A stretch of DNA of 64,000 bases from Nonomuraea endophytica (GTDB lineage: Bacteria; Actinomycetota; Actinomycetes; Streptosporangiales; Streptosporangiaceae): positions 709,998-773,997 of the forward strand of contig NZ_JACHIN010000003.1 of assembly GCF_014203235.1 (NCBI RefSeq), in the 5' to 3' direction. The notes beneath the pieces are model-generated. The model saw only the letters and a program-made list of their open reading frames with translations, was not told the DNA's origin and ran no database searches. The position numbers were made by a program, and so were the translations under genes. Shown here piece after piece: positions 26,552-35,278 of the stretch. How positions within the stretch are numbered: position 1 is the first letter of the stretch; every line of letters begins with the position of its first letter.

Positions 26552-27136
26552 TCAGCCGTGACCGAGCGCGCGCAGGACGAAACCGGAGACCAGCTTCTCC
26601 GCCTCCTCCGGCGTCAGCGTGCCGCTGAGCAGCGGCACCCGCTCGGCGCCGATCACCGCGAGGATCATCCGCGCGGTCGCCTCCACGTCGGTGACCTGGA
26701 AGGCCCCGCTCTCCAGGATGCCGACGAGCACCCGCTGCATCGGCGCCACGTGCTCGGCCAGCTGCTGGTAGGCGTCGGGGCCGAGGGTCGCGCTCAGGTC
26801 GGCGGCGCCGGGGTGCGGGTGGGCCAGCAGCCCGTCCAGCTGCAGGCGGATGAACGCGCGCAGCCGGTCGGCCGGAGAGGCGTCCGCGGGCAGGTCACGC
26901 TCGTAGCTGTCGAGGAAGTATTGGGTGACCCGCTCGGTGAAGGCCAGCAGCAGCGCCGCCTTGTCCGGGTAGTAGTTGTAGAGCACCGTGCGGGTGATGC
27001 CGGCCTCGCTGGCCACGTCGGTCATCGAGATCGTGTCGATCCCGTGCACGCGCGACAGCCGCGAGACCGCCTGCAGGATGCGGTCCTGCGTCTGGGCGCG
27101 GTGCTCGCCTATGGTCGCGGCGCTGATCCGGGGCAT
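26552..27136 (-). CDS. TetR-family transcriptional regulator
   Basis: A 194-aa regulator. The N-terminal helix-turn-helix (about residues 30-55) reads ISMTDVASEAGITRTVLYNYYPDKAALL. The C-terminal ligand domain is variable. It lies between the heme oxygenase (27 bp upstream) and MFS genes on the same strand. Two matching 13-bp palindromes overlap the operon promoter at 27835-27884, so it is probably the operon's autorepressor. Confidence 0.92.
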   Translation of the reverse strand: MPRISAATIGEHRAQTQDRILQAVSRLSRVHGIDTISMTDVASEAGITRTVLYNYYPDKAALLLAFTERVTQYFLDSYERDLPADASPADRLRAFIRLQLDGLLAHPHPGAADLSATLGPDAYQQLAEHVAPMQRVLVGILESGAFQVTDVEATARMILAVIGAERVPLLSGTLTPEEAEKLVSGFVLRALGHG

Positions 27137-27163
27137 GACCTCATGTTAGGCGTACGGCGCCGC

Positions 27164-27805
27164 CTAAGCCGCTGCCTTGACTGTGTGAAGGAGTTCGGCC
27201 AGGACCTCGGTGTTGAGCTGGTAGGCCAGTTTGACCTCGCGGATGACCCGCCGCTGCTCGCGTTCGTCCAGGTTGAGCGCGTCCAGGCGGGTCCGGTACT
27301 CGTTCTTGAACCGGGGCAGACTGCCCACCTGGTCGAAGATGTAGAAGTCGACGCCGCCGCCCTTGGCGTAGCCGTAGATCTTCTGCAGCTCCATGCGGAT
27401 GAACTGGCCGCCTGACAGGTCGCCCATGTACCTCGTGTAGTGGTGGGCGATGTAGCCGCAGGGCCAGTCGGCGACCTGGTTGATCCTGGCCACGAGGGTG
27501 TGGGTGGCCTTGGAGGGGGCGATCCGGTCGCGCCAGGCGGGGCCGTAGACGGTGTGGAGGTCGCGTTCCAGGGCTTCCTGGCGGTAGAGCTCGGGGAAGA
27601 CGAAACGGCCGGCGACCGGGTCCCCGGCCAGCGCCTTGGACACGCCGTCGAGGGCCAGGTAGGCGAAGTAGTGCTGGGCGATCATCTCGCCATACTCCTC
27701 CGCGCTCAGGCGGCCGCCCATGAGCTCCTTGAGGTAGCTCTCGTCCTCGGCCGACTCGTGATCGGCCCAGGTGGCGGTCTTCAGGATCTCGGAGAACGAC
27801 GTCAC
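27164..27805 (-). CDS. Heme oxygenase (biliverdin-producing, HmuO/HO-1 type)
   Basis: A 213-aa all-helical heme oxygenase that cleaves heme to biliverdin, CO and Fe2+. The proximal ligand His16 is in ATWADHESAED. The flexible distal helix GDLSGGQF is at 128-135, and basic residues for propionate contact follow. Length fits the family. The start is a GTG. It heads an operon with a TetR regulator and an MFS exporter rather than a heme-uptake ABC system, an unusual context. Confidence 0.95.
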   Translation of the reverse strand: MTSFSEILKTATWADHESAEDESYLKELMGGRLSAEEYGEMIAQHYFAYLALDGVSKALAGDPVAGRFVFPELYRQEALERDLHTVYGPAWRDRIAPSKATHTLVARINQVADWPCGYIAHHYTRYMGDLSGGQFIRMELQKIYGYAKGGGVDFYIFDQVGSLPRFKNEYRTRLDALNLDEREQRRVIREVKLAYQLNTEVLAELLHTVKAAA

Positions 27806-27834
27806 GGCTCACCCCGTACTGGACTGGTGTTTCA

Positions 27835-27884
27835 CGACACAGTGTCACAAAGCGTGGGGCGGGCGTCAAGCTGACACTGTGTCA
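27835..27884 (-). promoter_or_regulatory. Heme oxygenase operon promoter with twin TetR-type operators
   Basis: On the minus strand, TTGACG (27864-27869), a 17-bp spacer and GACACT (27841-27846) form a good promoter. Two near-palindromes flank and overlap it: (C/T)GACACAGTGTCA at 27835-27847 covers the -10, and TGACACTGTGTCA at 27872-27884 lies just upstream of the -35. Their centres are 37 bp apart. The 13-bp odd-centred symmetry suits TetR dimers, and the operon encodes one. Confidence 0.75.
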
Positions 27885-27999
27885 TCAACCTTTTTGGAAC
27901 CATATTCGAAACGCATAACCGCGAAGATCACTCCTTACTTTTGTGAGGCGAGTGATGTGCGTGATATTTGTTGGCTGGCGGGGTGATGTGTCCGATAAG

Positions 28000-28119
28000 C
28001 GGAGCGTCGGGAACTCCGATACTCTCTAGCTTCAAGCCCGGCGGACGCGAGGAAACTTCGCGTCTGGGCTGCGCTTCCCCACCTGAAATCACCCCGGGAA
28101 CGGTCCTTGGGGTGATTTC
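28000..28119. ncRNA. Candidate structured RNA: three consecutive hairpins
   Basis: Hairpins can be drawn at 28000-28018 (5-bp stem), 28035-28070 (GACGCGA/TCGCGTC stem with AGCCC/GGGCT outer pairs) and 28085-28119 (perfect 11-bp GAAATCACCCC/GGGGTGATTTC). The local base composition is more AT-rich than the neighbours and no credible gene covers it. It could be the leader of the small ORF at 28254 or an independent RNA. It matches no riboswitch that I recognise. The rest of 27885-28250 holds nothing else identifiable. Confidence 0.3.
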
Positions 28120-28253
28120 TCGATTTCGCCATTCCTGGGCCCTATAAGGCCCCTTTGGGGACGAGAGGGATTTATCGCGGTTTCCTGTTGCAGCAGGGCG
28201 CCGCGTCCCTCCCGTCCCTTCGACTCACCAAGGTGAAGGTAAGGAGTCGAGTG

Positions 28254-28391
28254 ATGACCAAACATCATCTGCTGATGTTCATCATCGCGAGCAGGCGGCC
28301 CGTTACACCCGGCCCCCAGGCAGACCCGGGGCGCCTGTGCTGCCCTCGGGGCGCCCGGTTCCGGCTGGGGAGCCGACCGGTTACCCGGTGA
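28254..28391 (+). CDS. Possible small protein (45 aa) with good ribosome site
   Basis: The ATG is preceded by AAGGAG at a 7-nt spacing. The peptide begins MTKHHLLMFIIASRR, a short hydrophobic stretch followed by a Pro/Arg/Cys-containing tail. The ribosome site lies in the 3' arm of a CGACTC/GAGTCG hairpin (28220-28225 with 28244-28249), which could hide it. No family is recognised. It may be a leader peptide or chance. Confidence 0.3.
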   Translation: MTKHHLLMFIIASRRPVTPGPQADPGRLCCPRGARFRLGSRPVTR

Positions 28392-28484
28392 ACCCGTTGA
28401 CCGGTGCTGGGAAGGTCTCCCGCCCATCAGTAGACGCCGGAGCGGTCCCGGCGGTTGCCACCCCACGCCCAACCCACCTCCCCA

Positions 28485-28551
28485 CCCCCGCACCCCCACC
28501 GACCCCCGCACCCCCACCCACCCCCGCACCCCCACCCACCCCCGCGCCCAC
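28485..28551. repeat. 18-bp C-rich tandem repeat (G-quadruplex-prone on the minus strand)
   Basis: Units at 28485, 28503 and 28521 are CCCCCGCACCCCCACC(C/G)A, with a partial fourth unit. The complementary strand has many closely spaced G-runs and could form G-quadruplexes. The Pro-rich reading frames over it (PAPPPT repeats) are by-products of the repeat. Confidence 0.8.
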
Positions 28552-28746
28552 GGTCCGGCTCCCTCCCGTGGGCACCGCGCCGCCGACGCCCGTGCCCACC
28601 GGCCCGCCGCCCCGGCCGACCCGTCCCGCTCCCCGCACCACCCCTGGCCCGCTCCCGGTCCGCCCTTGCCCTGCCCGCCTCCCGTGTTCGTCACGTGCCG
28701 CCGGTCGGCTTGGTCTGACCGGCGTGCCCCGGGTGGCTGGGCGCCC

Positions 28747-29035
28747 GTGCGCTTTGCGCCGGGCTCCGGGCGTGGGGGGGCTCGCCGTACCGGCGCTGAA
28801 GAGCGTGGGGGAGGGGTGCGTGTGCTCGCGTGGGAGTCGCTCGTGCGGGCTTCGCCGTGCGCGTTGCGCCGGGCTCCGGGCGTGGGGGGCTCGCCGTACC
28901 GGCGCTGAAGAGCGTGGGGGAGGGGTGCGTGTGCTCGCGTGGGCGTCGGCCGTGCGGGCTTCGCCGTGCGTGTTGCGGCGGGGTTCGGGCGTGATGGTGC
29001 TTGCCGGACCGGCGCTCAAGAGCGGGAGGCTCGCG
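28747..29035. repeat. Tandem ~110-bp repeats, a locus of a dispersed repeat family
   Basis: Two near-identical units (GCGCCGGGCTCC at 28756 and 28866, period 110) and a third diverged unit (from about 28975) contain GTGCG(C/T)(G/T)TTGCG(C/G)CGG and GGCGCT(G/C)AAGAGCG. The same core is found at 61173-61236 and, shortened, at 44228-44280. No reliable gene lies in this stretch; it ends at the PaaK-like gene stop. Confidence 0.75.
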
Positions 29036-29046
29036 TGGGGTGGGAG

Positions 29047-30417
29047 TTATCGGGGTGGGCGGGTGTAGCGGTGTTTGGTGCCGGGTGGGAAGTAGGTGGG
29101 GTCGGCGGTTTCTCGGAGGCGGATCAGGGGGGTTTGGTGGGGTTCGGGGACGTAGGCGGTGAACTCGCTGTTCAGGCGGCGTAGCTGGGTGAGGATTGAG
29201 GTGGCCGCCGCGCTGGACAGGGACGGGGTCGGTGGGGTGCCGGGGGAGAGTTCTATGGTGATGGCCAGGTGGCGGTCGTGGGTGGGATCCTCTTCCACCT
29301 CCATCACGAACTTGCCGGTGACCGAGCCGGCTATCTCCGGCTGCTCCAGGCCGATGGCGATGTTCTCCGGGTAGATGTTGGCGCCGTAGTACGACACGGT
29401 GAAGTGACTGCGGCCGAACACGTACGCGAACGGGTGCTCGGGGCCGGGCGCCGAGGGGGTCAGGCCGTGGGACTTGGCGAAGGTGAGCATGTCCGTGTGA
29501 GGGATCAGGCCGCCTTCGTCGGCTATGTGGTAGCGGATCAGCGGGATGCCGTTGTCGCCGGTGAACACCAGCGTGCCCTCGTGCTCCTCGAAGTAGCGCA
29601 CGCCCGGGTCGTACTGGACCAAGGTGGGCAGCCGGGACTCGCCGAACAGGCTCCTGGCCAGGTCGGGGCGGGCTGAAAGGAAGCGGCGCAGTTCGATGGA
29701 GAGCGGGGTCTCGTTGCCGAGGACGCCCGCGTCGGCGGTGCCGTACAGGCTGGCGGTGGATCTGACGGGGTCGGCGATGCCGGCGCGCTCGCACACCAGC
29801 GTGCGCCACTCCTCGCTGAAGACCTCGCCCGCCGTGACCAGCTTCAGGTTGTACGCGGGCCAGCCGGACCCGGCGTCGATCACGTCCTTCAGGAACGGCG
29901 GGTAGCCGAGCAGGACGACCTGGTCGAAGTGGGGCGCCAGGGGCGGGATCACCCGCAGGATCTCGCGTTTGTCAGTGCCGGGCGCGATCGCGGTGATGCG
30001 GTGGCCGCGCTCGGCCAGGTGGCGCACGCAGTTGAGCGTGAACAGGCCGCCCACCCAGGTGCCGAGGGCGAAGCAGACGACGGCGAGCGTACGGCGGGAG
30101 CGGCTCTCGAAGGTGTCGAACACCTCCTCGAAGCGGTCGGCGATGACCCGCTCGTCGGCGGCGGAGCGGGGCCAGAAGGACGGTTCGCCGGTCGAGCCGG
30201 AGGAGACGGCGATCATGTCGCCGATCACGCCGCCTCTGCACAGGTCGGGCAGGGGGTAGCGGCGCGTGTAGGTGTCCTTGGTGGTCAGCGGGAGGTCGTG
30301 GAACGGCGTGCCGCGGGGGTCGGCGCCGTGCGCGGCGAGGAAGGCGCGGTAGGCGGGCACGCTGTCCGCCACGTCGTGGAAGAGCTGGACCGGATCCACG
30401 GTGAGACTGTACGCCAC
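29047..30417 (-). CDS. PaaK-like adenylate-forming enzyme (phenylacetate-CoA ligase family)
   Basis: A 456-aa ANL-superfamily protein related to phenylacetate-CoA ligase and similar aryl/acyl activators. The phosphate-binding loop is SSGSTGEPSF, the A5-like motif is SLYGTADAG, and the A7/A8 region is GDNGIPLIRYHIADEG. Acyl adenylate formation is predicted; the acceptor (CoA or carrier protein) is unknown. The start is a GTG. No paa catabolic genes are nearby. A mobile-like repeat block lies immediately downstream. Confidence 0.85.
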   Translation of the reverse strand: MAYSLTVDPVQLFHDVADSVPAYRAFLAAHGADPRGTPFHDLPLTTKDTYTRRYPLPDLCRGGVIGDMIAVSSGSTGEPSFWPRSAADERVIADRFEEVFDTFESRSRRTLAVVCFALGTWVGGLFTLNCVRHLAERGHRITAIAPGTDKREILRVIPPLAPHFDQVVLLGYPPFLKDVIDAGSGWPAYNLKLVTAGEVFSEEWRTLVCERAGIADPVRSTASLYGTADAGVLGNETPLSIELRRFLSARPDLARSLFGESRLPTLVQYDPGVRYFEEHEGTLVFTGDNGIPLIRYHIADEGGLIPHTDMLTFAKSHGLTPSAPGPEHPFAYVFGRSHFTVSYYGANIYPENIAIGLEQPEIAGSVTGKFVMEVEEDPTHDRHLAITIELSPGTPPTPSLSSAAATSILTQLRRLNSEFTAYVPEPHQTPLIRLRETADPTYFPPGTKHRYTRPPR

Positions 30418-30449
30418 GCCAGACTTGCTGCGCAGCAGTCACAGAATCA

Positions 30450-30464
30450 CGAAAGTTTTCATCG
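30450..30464. promoter_or_regulatory. Possible LacI-type operator before the sugar transporter operon
   Basis: CGAAAGTTTTCATCG contains GAAA/TTTC arms around a two-base centre, the usual look of LacI/GalR-family half sites. It lies 76 bp before the binding-protein ATG. The operon encodes a LacI regulator. The match is short, so confidence is low. Confidence 0.3.
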
Positions 30465-30539
30465 AAGGATTGCAAGGAAGGAAATGCCCCGGTAACGTCC
30501 CCGGCAATCCTCGCGAACCCCCCACAGGAGAGACCGCCC

Positions 30540-31871
30540 ATGGACCGTCGCCGTTTCCTCCAGCTCAGCGCCCTGGCCGCCGGAGGCACCCTGCTCAGCG
30601 CCTGCGGCGGAGGAGGCGCCCAACCGGTCAAGGCGGGCCCCACCGGCACCGCGGCGACCGGCGAGATCACCGTCTGGAGCTGGCAGGGGCCGGCCGCGAT
30701 GATGAAGGAGCTGGTCCCGGCCTTCACCAAGGAGTTCCCGGGCGTCAAGGTCGACGTCCAGGACATCGGCAACCCGGCCATCTGGGACAAGATCACGACC
30801 GGGCTCGCCGCCGGTGGGCAGGGGCTGGGCGACGTGCTGCACATCGGCGTCGACTACCTGCCCGCCTATATCGAGAAATTTCCGGACGGGCTCGCCGACC
30901 TCGTCCCCCTCGGCGCCGACAAGCACAAGGCCAGCTTCGCCCAGGGCATGTGGGAGACCGTCAGCCGCGACGGCAAGGTCTACGCCCTGCCCTGGGAGGC
31001 CAACTCCGCCGGCTTCTACTACCGCGCCGACCTGTTCGAGAAGGCCGGTGTCGACGTCGAGGCCGTCCAGACCTGGGACGAGATGATCGAAGCCGGGATC
31101 AAGCTCAAGGAGAAGACCGGCGTCCAGCTCCTCGGCATCGACAAGGCCGCCACCCAGGCCGACTCGGCCAACCTCTTCCAGGCGCTCATGCAGCTCCAGG
31201 ACGCCTTCTACTTCGACATGCAGGGCAACATCACCCTCGACTCGCCCGCCGGCGTCACCGCGCTGACCATCATCAAGAAGCTCAACGACGCCGGCCTGGT
31301 CGCCGACTACGGCGGCGGCTGGGAGGCGATGATCGGCTCGATCAAGAAGGGCGGCGTGGCCGTCCAGCCGATGCCCACCTGGTTCGGCGGCATCATCGAG
31401 GAGACCGTCCCGGCCGAGAAGGGCAAGTGGAAGGTACGGCTCCCGCCCGCCGTCACCCAGGGCGGCAAGACCTCGGCCGTCGTCAACTCCACCCACCTGG
31501 CCGTGACCGGCACCAGCAAGCATCGCGAGGCGGCGTTCGCCTTCGCCGAGTTCGTGCTGACCCGGCCGGAGAACCAGGTCGCGATCTACAAGGGCAAGGG
31601 CATCGCGCCGGCGCTCATGTCCGCCTACGAGGACCCGGCCTTCCACCAGGCGTCGCCGTTCTTCAGCGGCCAGAAGAAGGGCGAGATCTTCCTCGACTCG
31701 CTCAAGCAGCCCTCCTACGTCACCAACTACTCCGCCGACTACCCGCGCGCGCTCAAGGCGGTCACCGACGCGCAGACGAAGGTGCTGCTCAAGGGCGCCG
31801 ACCCGGCCGCGGTGCTCAAGGAGGCGGCCGACCTGATCGCCGGTCAGACCGGCCGCAAGGTGCTGCGGTGA
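30540..31871 (+). CDS. Sugar ABC transporter substrate-binding lipoprotein
   Basis: A 443-aa extracellular binding protein of the CUT1 (MalE/UgpB-like) class. The N-terminus MDRRRFLQLSALAAGG-TLLSAC combines a twin-arginine pattern with a lipobox (LSAC), so it is a lipid-anchored, probably Tat-exported protein. ITVWSWQGPAAMMKELVPAF starts the mature fold. It overlaps the first permease (GTGA). With the alpha-galactosidase downstream, an alpha-galactoside ligand is likely (inference). Confidence 0.92.
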   Translation: MDRRRFLQLSALAAGGTLLSACGGGGAQPVKAGPTGTAATGEITVWSWQGPAAMMKELVPAFTKEFPGVKVDVQDIGNPAIWDKITTGLAAGGQGLGDVLHIGVDYLPAYIEKFPDGLADLVPLGADKHKASFAQGMWETVSRDGKVYALPWEANSAGFYYRADLFEKAGVDVEAVQTWDEMIEAGIKLKEKTGVQLLGIDKAATQADSANLFQALMQLQDAFYFDMQGNITLDSPAGVTALTIIKKLNDAGLVADYGGGWEAMIGSIKKGGVAVQPMPTWFGGIIEETVPAEKGKWKVRLPPAVTQGGKTSAVVNSTHLAVTGTSKHREAAFAFAEFVLTRPENQVAIYKGKGIAPALMSAYEDPAFHQASPFFSGQKKGEIFLDSLKQPSYVTNYSADYPRALKAVTDAQTKVLLKGADPAAVLKEAADLIAGQTGRKVLR

Positions 31872-32743
31872 CGGTAAGCGCACTCAGGTCGCCGATGCGG
31901 CTGGCGCCGTACCTGTTCGTGCTGCCCGCCGTCGCGCTGTTCGCGATCTTCAAGCTGTACCCGATCGCCTGGTCGTTCGTGCTGAGCCTGTTCAGGACCG
32001 ACGGGGCGCTGCAGACGTTCGCCGGCACCGCCAACTACGAACGCCTGGCAGGCGACCCGCTGTTCTGGACGGCGCTGCGCAACACCGCGCTCATCATGGT
32101 CGTGCAGGTGCCGCTGATGCTGGGGATCGCGATCGCGCTGGCGGTGGCGTTCAACTCGCCGCTGCTGAAGCTGAAGGCGTTCTTCCGGCTGGGCTTCTTC
32201 CTGCCGATGGTGACCGGGCTGGTGGCGTACGGCATCCTGTTCGGGGTCCTGCTCAACCCGCAGGGCGGGCTGGTCAACTGGTTCCTCGGGCTGTTCGGCG
32301 TGCCGGAGATCCCCTGGCTCACCGACACCCTGTGGGCGCGCATCGCCGTCGGCCTGGCGCTGACCTGGCACTACACCGGCTACAACGCGGTCATCTACCT
32401 GGCCAGGCTGCAGGCGCTGCCCCAGGACCACTACGACGCGGCCTCGGTCGACGGCGCGGGCGCTTGGCGCCGGTTCTGGCACGTGACGCTGCCGGGGCTG
32501 CGGCCGGTGCTGCTGCTCACGGTGGTCATGTCGACGATAGGCACGCTGCAGCTGTTCGACGAGCCGTACGTGCTGACCGGCGGCGGCCCCGACAACGCCA
32601 CGCTGACGCTCGGCATGTACCTCTACATGAACGGCTTCCGCTACTTCGACTTCGGCTACGCCTCGGCCATCGCCTACGCGCTGGCGGTCATCATCGCGAT
32701 CCTCGGCATCGTGCAGTTCAAGTTCCTGGGTGACAAATCTTGA
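31868..32743 (+). CDS. Sugar ABC transporter permease (MalF-like)
   Basis: A 291-aa membrane protein with about six helices. The cytoplasmic EAA-type loop is DAASVDGAGAWRRFWHVTLPGL, contacting the ATPase. No ATPase gene is in the operon, so a shared MsiK-type ATPase encoded elsewhere is expected, as is common in actinomycetes. The start is a GTG overlapping the binding-protein stop. Confidence 0.92.
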   Translation: MTVSALRSPMRLAPYLFVLPAVALFAIFKLYPIAWSFVLSLFRTDGALQTFAGTANYERLAGDPLFWTALRNTALIMVVQVPLMLGIAIALAVAFNSPLLKLKAFFRLGFFLPMVTGLVAYGILFGVLLNPQGGLVNWFLGLFGVPEIPWLTDTLWARIAVGLALTWHYTGYNAVIYLARLQALPQDHYDAASVDGAGAWRRFWHVTLPGLRPVLLLTVVMSTIGTLQLFDEPYVLTGGGPDNATLTLGMYLYMNGFRYFDFGYASAIAYALAVIIAILGIVQFKFLGDKS

Positions 32744-32753
32744 AAGACAAATC

Positions 32754-33563
32754 ATGAAAAAGGTGATGCTGACCTCGACGCTGCTCATCACCGTCACCGT
32801 CGTCCTGGTGCCGTTCTACTGGCTGGCCATCGCCGGCACGCACAGCACCGGCGACATCTTCGGCAGCCCGCCGCCCCTTCTCCCCGGCGGCCACCTCCTG
32901 GAGAACCTCGCCAACCTCGAAGAGGGCATCGGCTTCAGCAGGACCGTGCTCAACTCCCTGCTGATCTCGCTGATCTACACGATCCTGTCCGGCGCGGTCT
33001 GCACGCTGGCCGGGTACGGCTTCGCCAAGTACTCCTTCAAGGGCAGGGAACTCCTGTTCGGCCTGCTCATGCTGGGCCTGGTCATCCCGAGCCAGGTGAC
33101 GCTGGTGCCGTTGTTCAAGATGATGCTGGCGCTCGACTGGCTCAACACCTACCAGGCCATCGTCCTGCCGAACCTGGCGCTGCCGTTCGGGATCTTCCTG
33201 ATGCGCCAGAGCATGTCCGCGCTGCCGGACGAGCTCCTCGCGGCCGGTCGCGCCGACGGCTGCGGCGAACTGCGGCTGTTCATCCGCATCGTCCTGCCCC
33301 CGATGCGCCCGGCCCTGGCCGCGCTGGGCATCTACCTGTTCCTCTACCAGTGGAACGACTTCGTCTGGCCCCTCATCGCGCTCCGTACCAAGGACGCCTA
33401 CACCATCCCGCTGGCCATCGCCTCCCTGCAGGGCGCCACGGAGACCGACTACGGCCAGATCCTCGCCGGAACCGCCGTCGCCGCCCTCCCGATGGCCGTG
33501 CTGTTCCTGTTGCTGCAACGACACTTCGTGTCCGGACTTCTCGCTGGAGCTGTGAAAGAGTGA
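32754..33563 (+). CDS. Sugar ABC transporter permease (MalG-like)
   Basis: A 269-aa membrane protein, partner of the preceding permease. About six helices are present, with the EAA-like loop LLAAGRADGCGELRLFIRIVLPPMRPAL and a C-terminal FVSGLLAGAVKE typical of MalG-like subunits. The ATG at 32754 (MKKVMLTS) is preferred. A GTG at 32730 overlapping the upstream gene is an alternative. Confidence 0.92.
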   Translation: MKKVMLTSTLLITVTVVLVPFYWLAIAGTHSTGDIFGSPPPLLPGGHLLENLANLEEGIGFSRTVLNSLLISLIYTILSGAVCTLAGYGFAKYSFKGRELLFGLLMLGLVIPSQVTLVPLFKMMLALDWLNTYQAIVLPNLALPFGIFLMRQSMSALPDELLAAGRADGCGELRLFIRIVLPPMRPALAALGIYLFLYQWNDFVWPLIALRTKDAYTIPLAIASLQGATETDYGQILAGTAVAALPMAVLFLLLQRHFVSGLLAGAVKE

Positions 33564-35278
33564 GCGTCACGACGGCGGGGCTGGTGCCCGTGCCCACCGC
33601 GCCCCTGCTCGACGATGTACGGCTGGCGGTGCTGCCCGCCTCCGCGCGCCGGGAGCTGAAGCGGCTGCCCGGCGGCGCCGCGGTGCTGGAGATCCACTCC
33701 GGGGAGGAGCTGGAGATCCGGTTGTCGGTGGCGCTCGGGGACGCGGTGGGGTTCTGGCATCCCGACTGCCGCTGGAGCCGCACGATCGTCGCCGACTGGG
33801 CGGGGCGGGCCGACGTCTCGCTGGTCAAGGGGGCCGCGGCCGGGTGTCTCTATGACAGCTCCGGCCGGACGATGCTGGCCTTCGCCGCCGCCGATCCGGT
33901 GCCCGAATGTTCGATGCGGTTCGGGGTGTCGGAGGAGAACAAGGCGTTCGTGGTGCATCTGCGGGCGCCCGCCGGGACCTACCGGCTCTTCCTCGCGCCC
34001 CGGTCGGCGAGTGTCGCGGTGGCGATGCGGCTGCTGCGGGTGGAACTGGGGCGGGGGCTGGCGCCGGTGCCGGCCGCGGCCCGGGAGCCGGTCTACTCCA
34101 CCTGGTACGGCTTCAGCCAGAACGTCGAGGCGGCGGCCGTCGAAGAGGAGGCCCGGCTGGCGGCGGAGCTGGGTTGCGGTGTGGTCATCGTGGACGACGG
34201 CTGGCAGGAGAAGGGGAACGGGCGCGGGTATCCGGGCGTAGGCGACTGGCAACCCGATGTCACGAAATTTCCGGATCTTAGGGGTCATGTCGCTCGCGTG
34301 CGGGCGCTTGGCCTCAAGTACCTGCTCTGGGTCGCGCCGCTCCTGCTCGGCGCCGAGGCGGACTGCTTCGACGCCCTGGCCCAGTACGCCCCCGCCTCCG
34401 GCGGCCCGCCCGGCGCCCGCGTGCTCGACCCCCGCCACCCCGAGGTCCGGCGGCACGTCGTGGACACCTGCGCCCGCCTGGTCCACGACTACGGCCTCGA
34501 CGGGCTGAAGATCGACTTCCTGGACGACGCCATGGTCTACGCGGGCAAGCCCACCCACGGCGACGTCGCCGACGTGGGCGAGGCCATGCGCCTCCTGCTG
34601 ACCGAGGTACGGGCGGCGCTGGGGGCCGAGGCGCTGGTCGAGCTGCGCCAGCCGTACGTGGGGCCGGGCATGGCGGGCTTCGGGAACATGCTGCGGGCCG
34701 ACGACTGCCCCGCCGACGCCGTGGCCAACCGGGTGCGCACGATCGACGTCGGGCTGCTGGCCGTGCGCGGGGCCGTGCACTCCGACATGCTCATGTGGGA
34801 TCCGGCCGCGCCGCCCGCGAGCGCCGCCAGGCAGCTGATCGGGGCGCTGCACGCCGTACCGCAGATCTCCGCGCGGCTGGCCGCTCTCGGCGGAGAGCAG
34901 CGCGAGATGCTGCGCTTCTGGCTCGCGCAGTGGCGGCGGCTGCGGCCCCTGCTGCTCGACGGCGAGGCGGAGCCGGGCCGCCCGGACGAGCTCTACCCCG
35001 TCGTGCGGGCCGAGCGCGGCGACGCCTGCGTCGTCACCGTCACGGCCGAGCGGGTGGCGGTCCTGGACACCGCCAGGCACCATAAGATCACCTTGGTCAA
35101 CGGTACGGCTTCGCCGCGCCTCGTCCTCGACGTGGCCGGGCCTGGAGGGGTGTTCGCCACCGTGGTCCACGACGCCGCCGGCCGTATCATCGAGCGGGCG
35201 CGGCGGCGGCTGGAGCCCGGCCTGAGCGTGCTGTCCGTGCCGCCCTCCGGGCTGGCGACTCTGGAGGGGACCCCGTGA
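33560..35278 (+). CDS. Alpha-galactosidase-like glycoside hydrolase (GH36 type)
   Basis: A 572-aa intracellular enzyme (no signal peptide). A beta-rich N-terminal domain precedes a TIM barrel with VYSTWYGFSQN, VVIVDDGWQ, the nucleophile strand DGLKIDFLDD and the acid/base region NMLRADDCP. The order fits clan GH-D. It lies in a sugar-uptake operon and is coupled on both sides by GTGA overlaps, so it probably hydrolyses the imported galactoside. Exact linkage specificity is not determinable. Confidence 0.88.
   Translation: MSVTTAGLVPVPTAPLLDDVRLAVLPASARRELKRLPGGAAVLEIHSGEELEIRLSVALGDAVGFWHPDCRWSRTIVADWAGRADVSLVKGAAAGCLYDSSGRTMLAFAAADPVPECSMRFGVSEENKAFVVHLRAPAGTYRLFLAPRSASVAVAMRLLRVELGRGLAPVPAAAREPVYSTWYGFSQNVEAAAVEEEARLAAELGCGVVIVDDGWQEKGNGRGYPGVGDWQPDVTKFPDLRGHVARVRALGLKYLLWVAPLLLGAEADCFDALAQYAPASGGPPGARVLDPRHPEVRRHVVDTCARLVHDYGLDGLKIDFLDDAMVYAGKPTHGDVADVGEAMRLLLTEVRAALGAEALVELRQPYVGPGMAGFGNMLRADDCPADAVANRVRTIDVGLLAVRGAVHSDMLMWDPAAPPASAARQLIGALHAVPQISARLAALGGEQREMLRFWLAQWRRLRPLLLDGEAEPGRPDELYPVVRAERGDACVVTVTAERVAVLDTARHHKITLVNGTASPRLVLDVAGPGGVFATVVHDAAGRIIERARRRLEPGLSVLSVPPSGLATLEGTP

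Noticed and set aside
28000..28119. Known riboswitch class
   Set aside because: Hairpins were compared by eye with SAM, cobalamin, TPP and c-di-AMP cores, and no signature sequence was found.
28337..29068. Proline-rich 243-codon ORF and its antisense counterparts
   Set aside because: They arise from 18-bp and 110-bp tandem repeats. There is no ribosome site or conserved domain.
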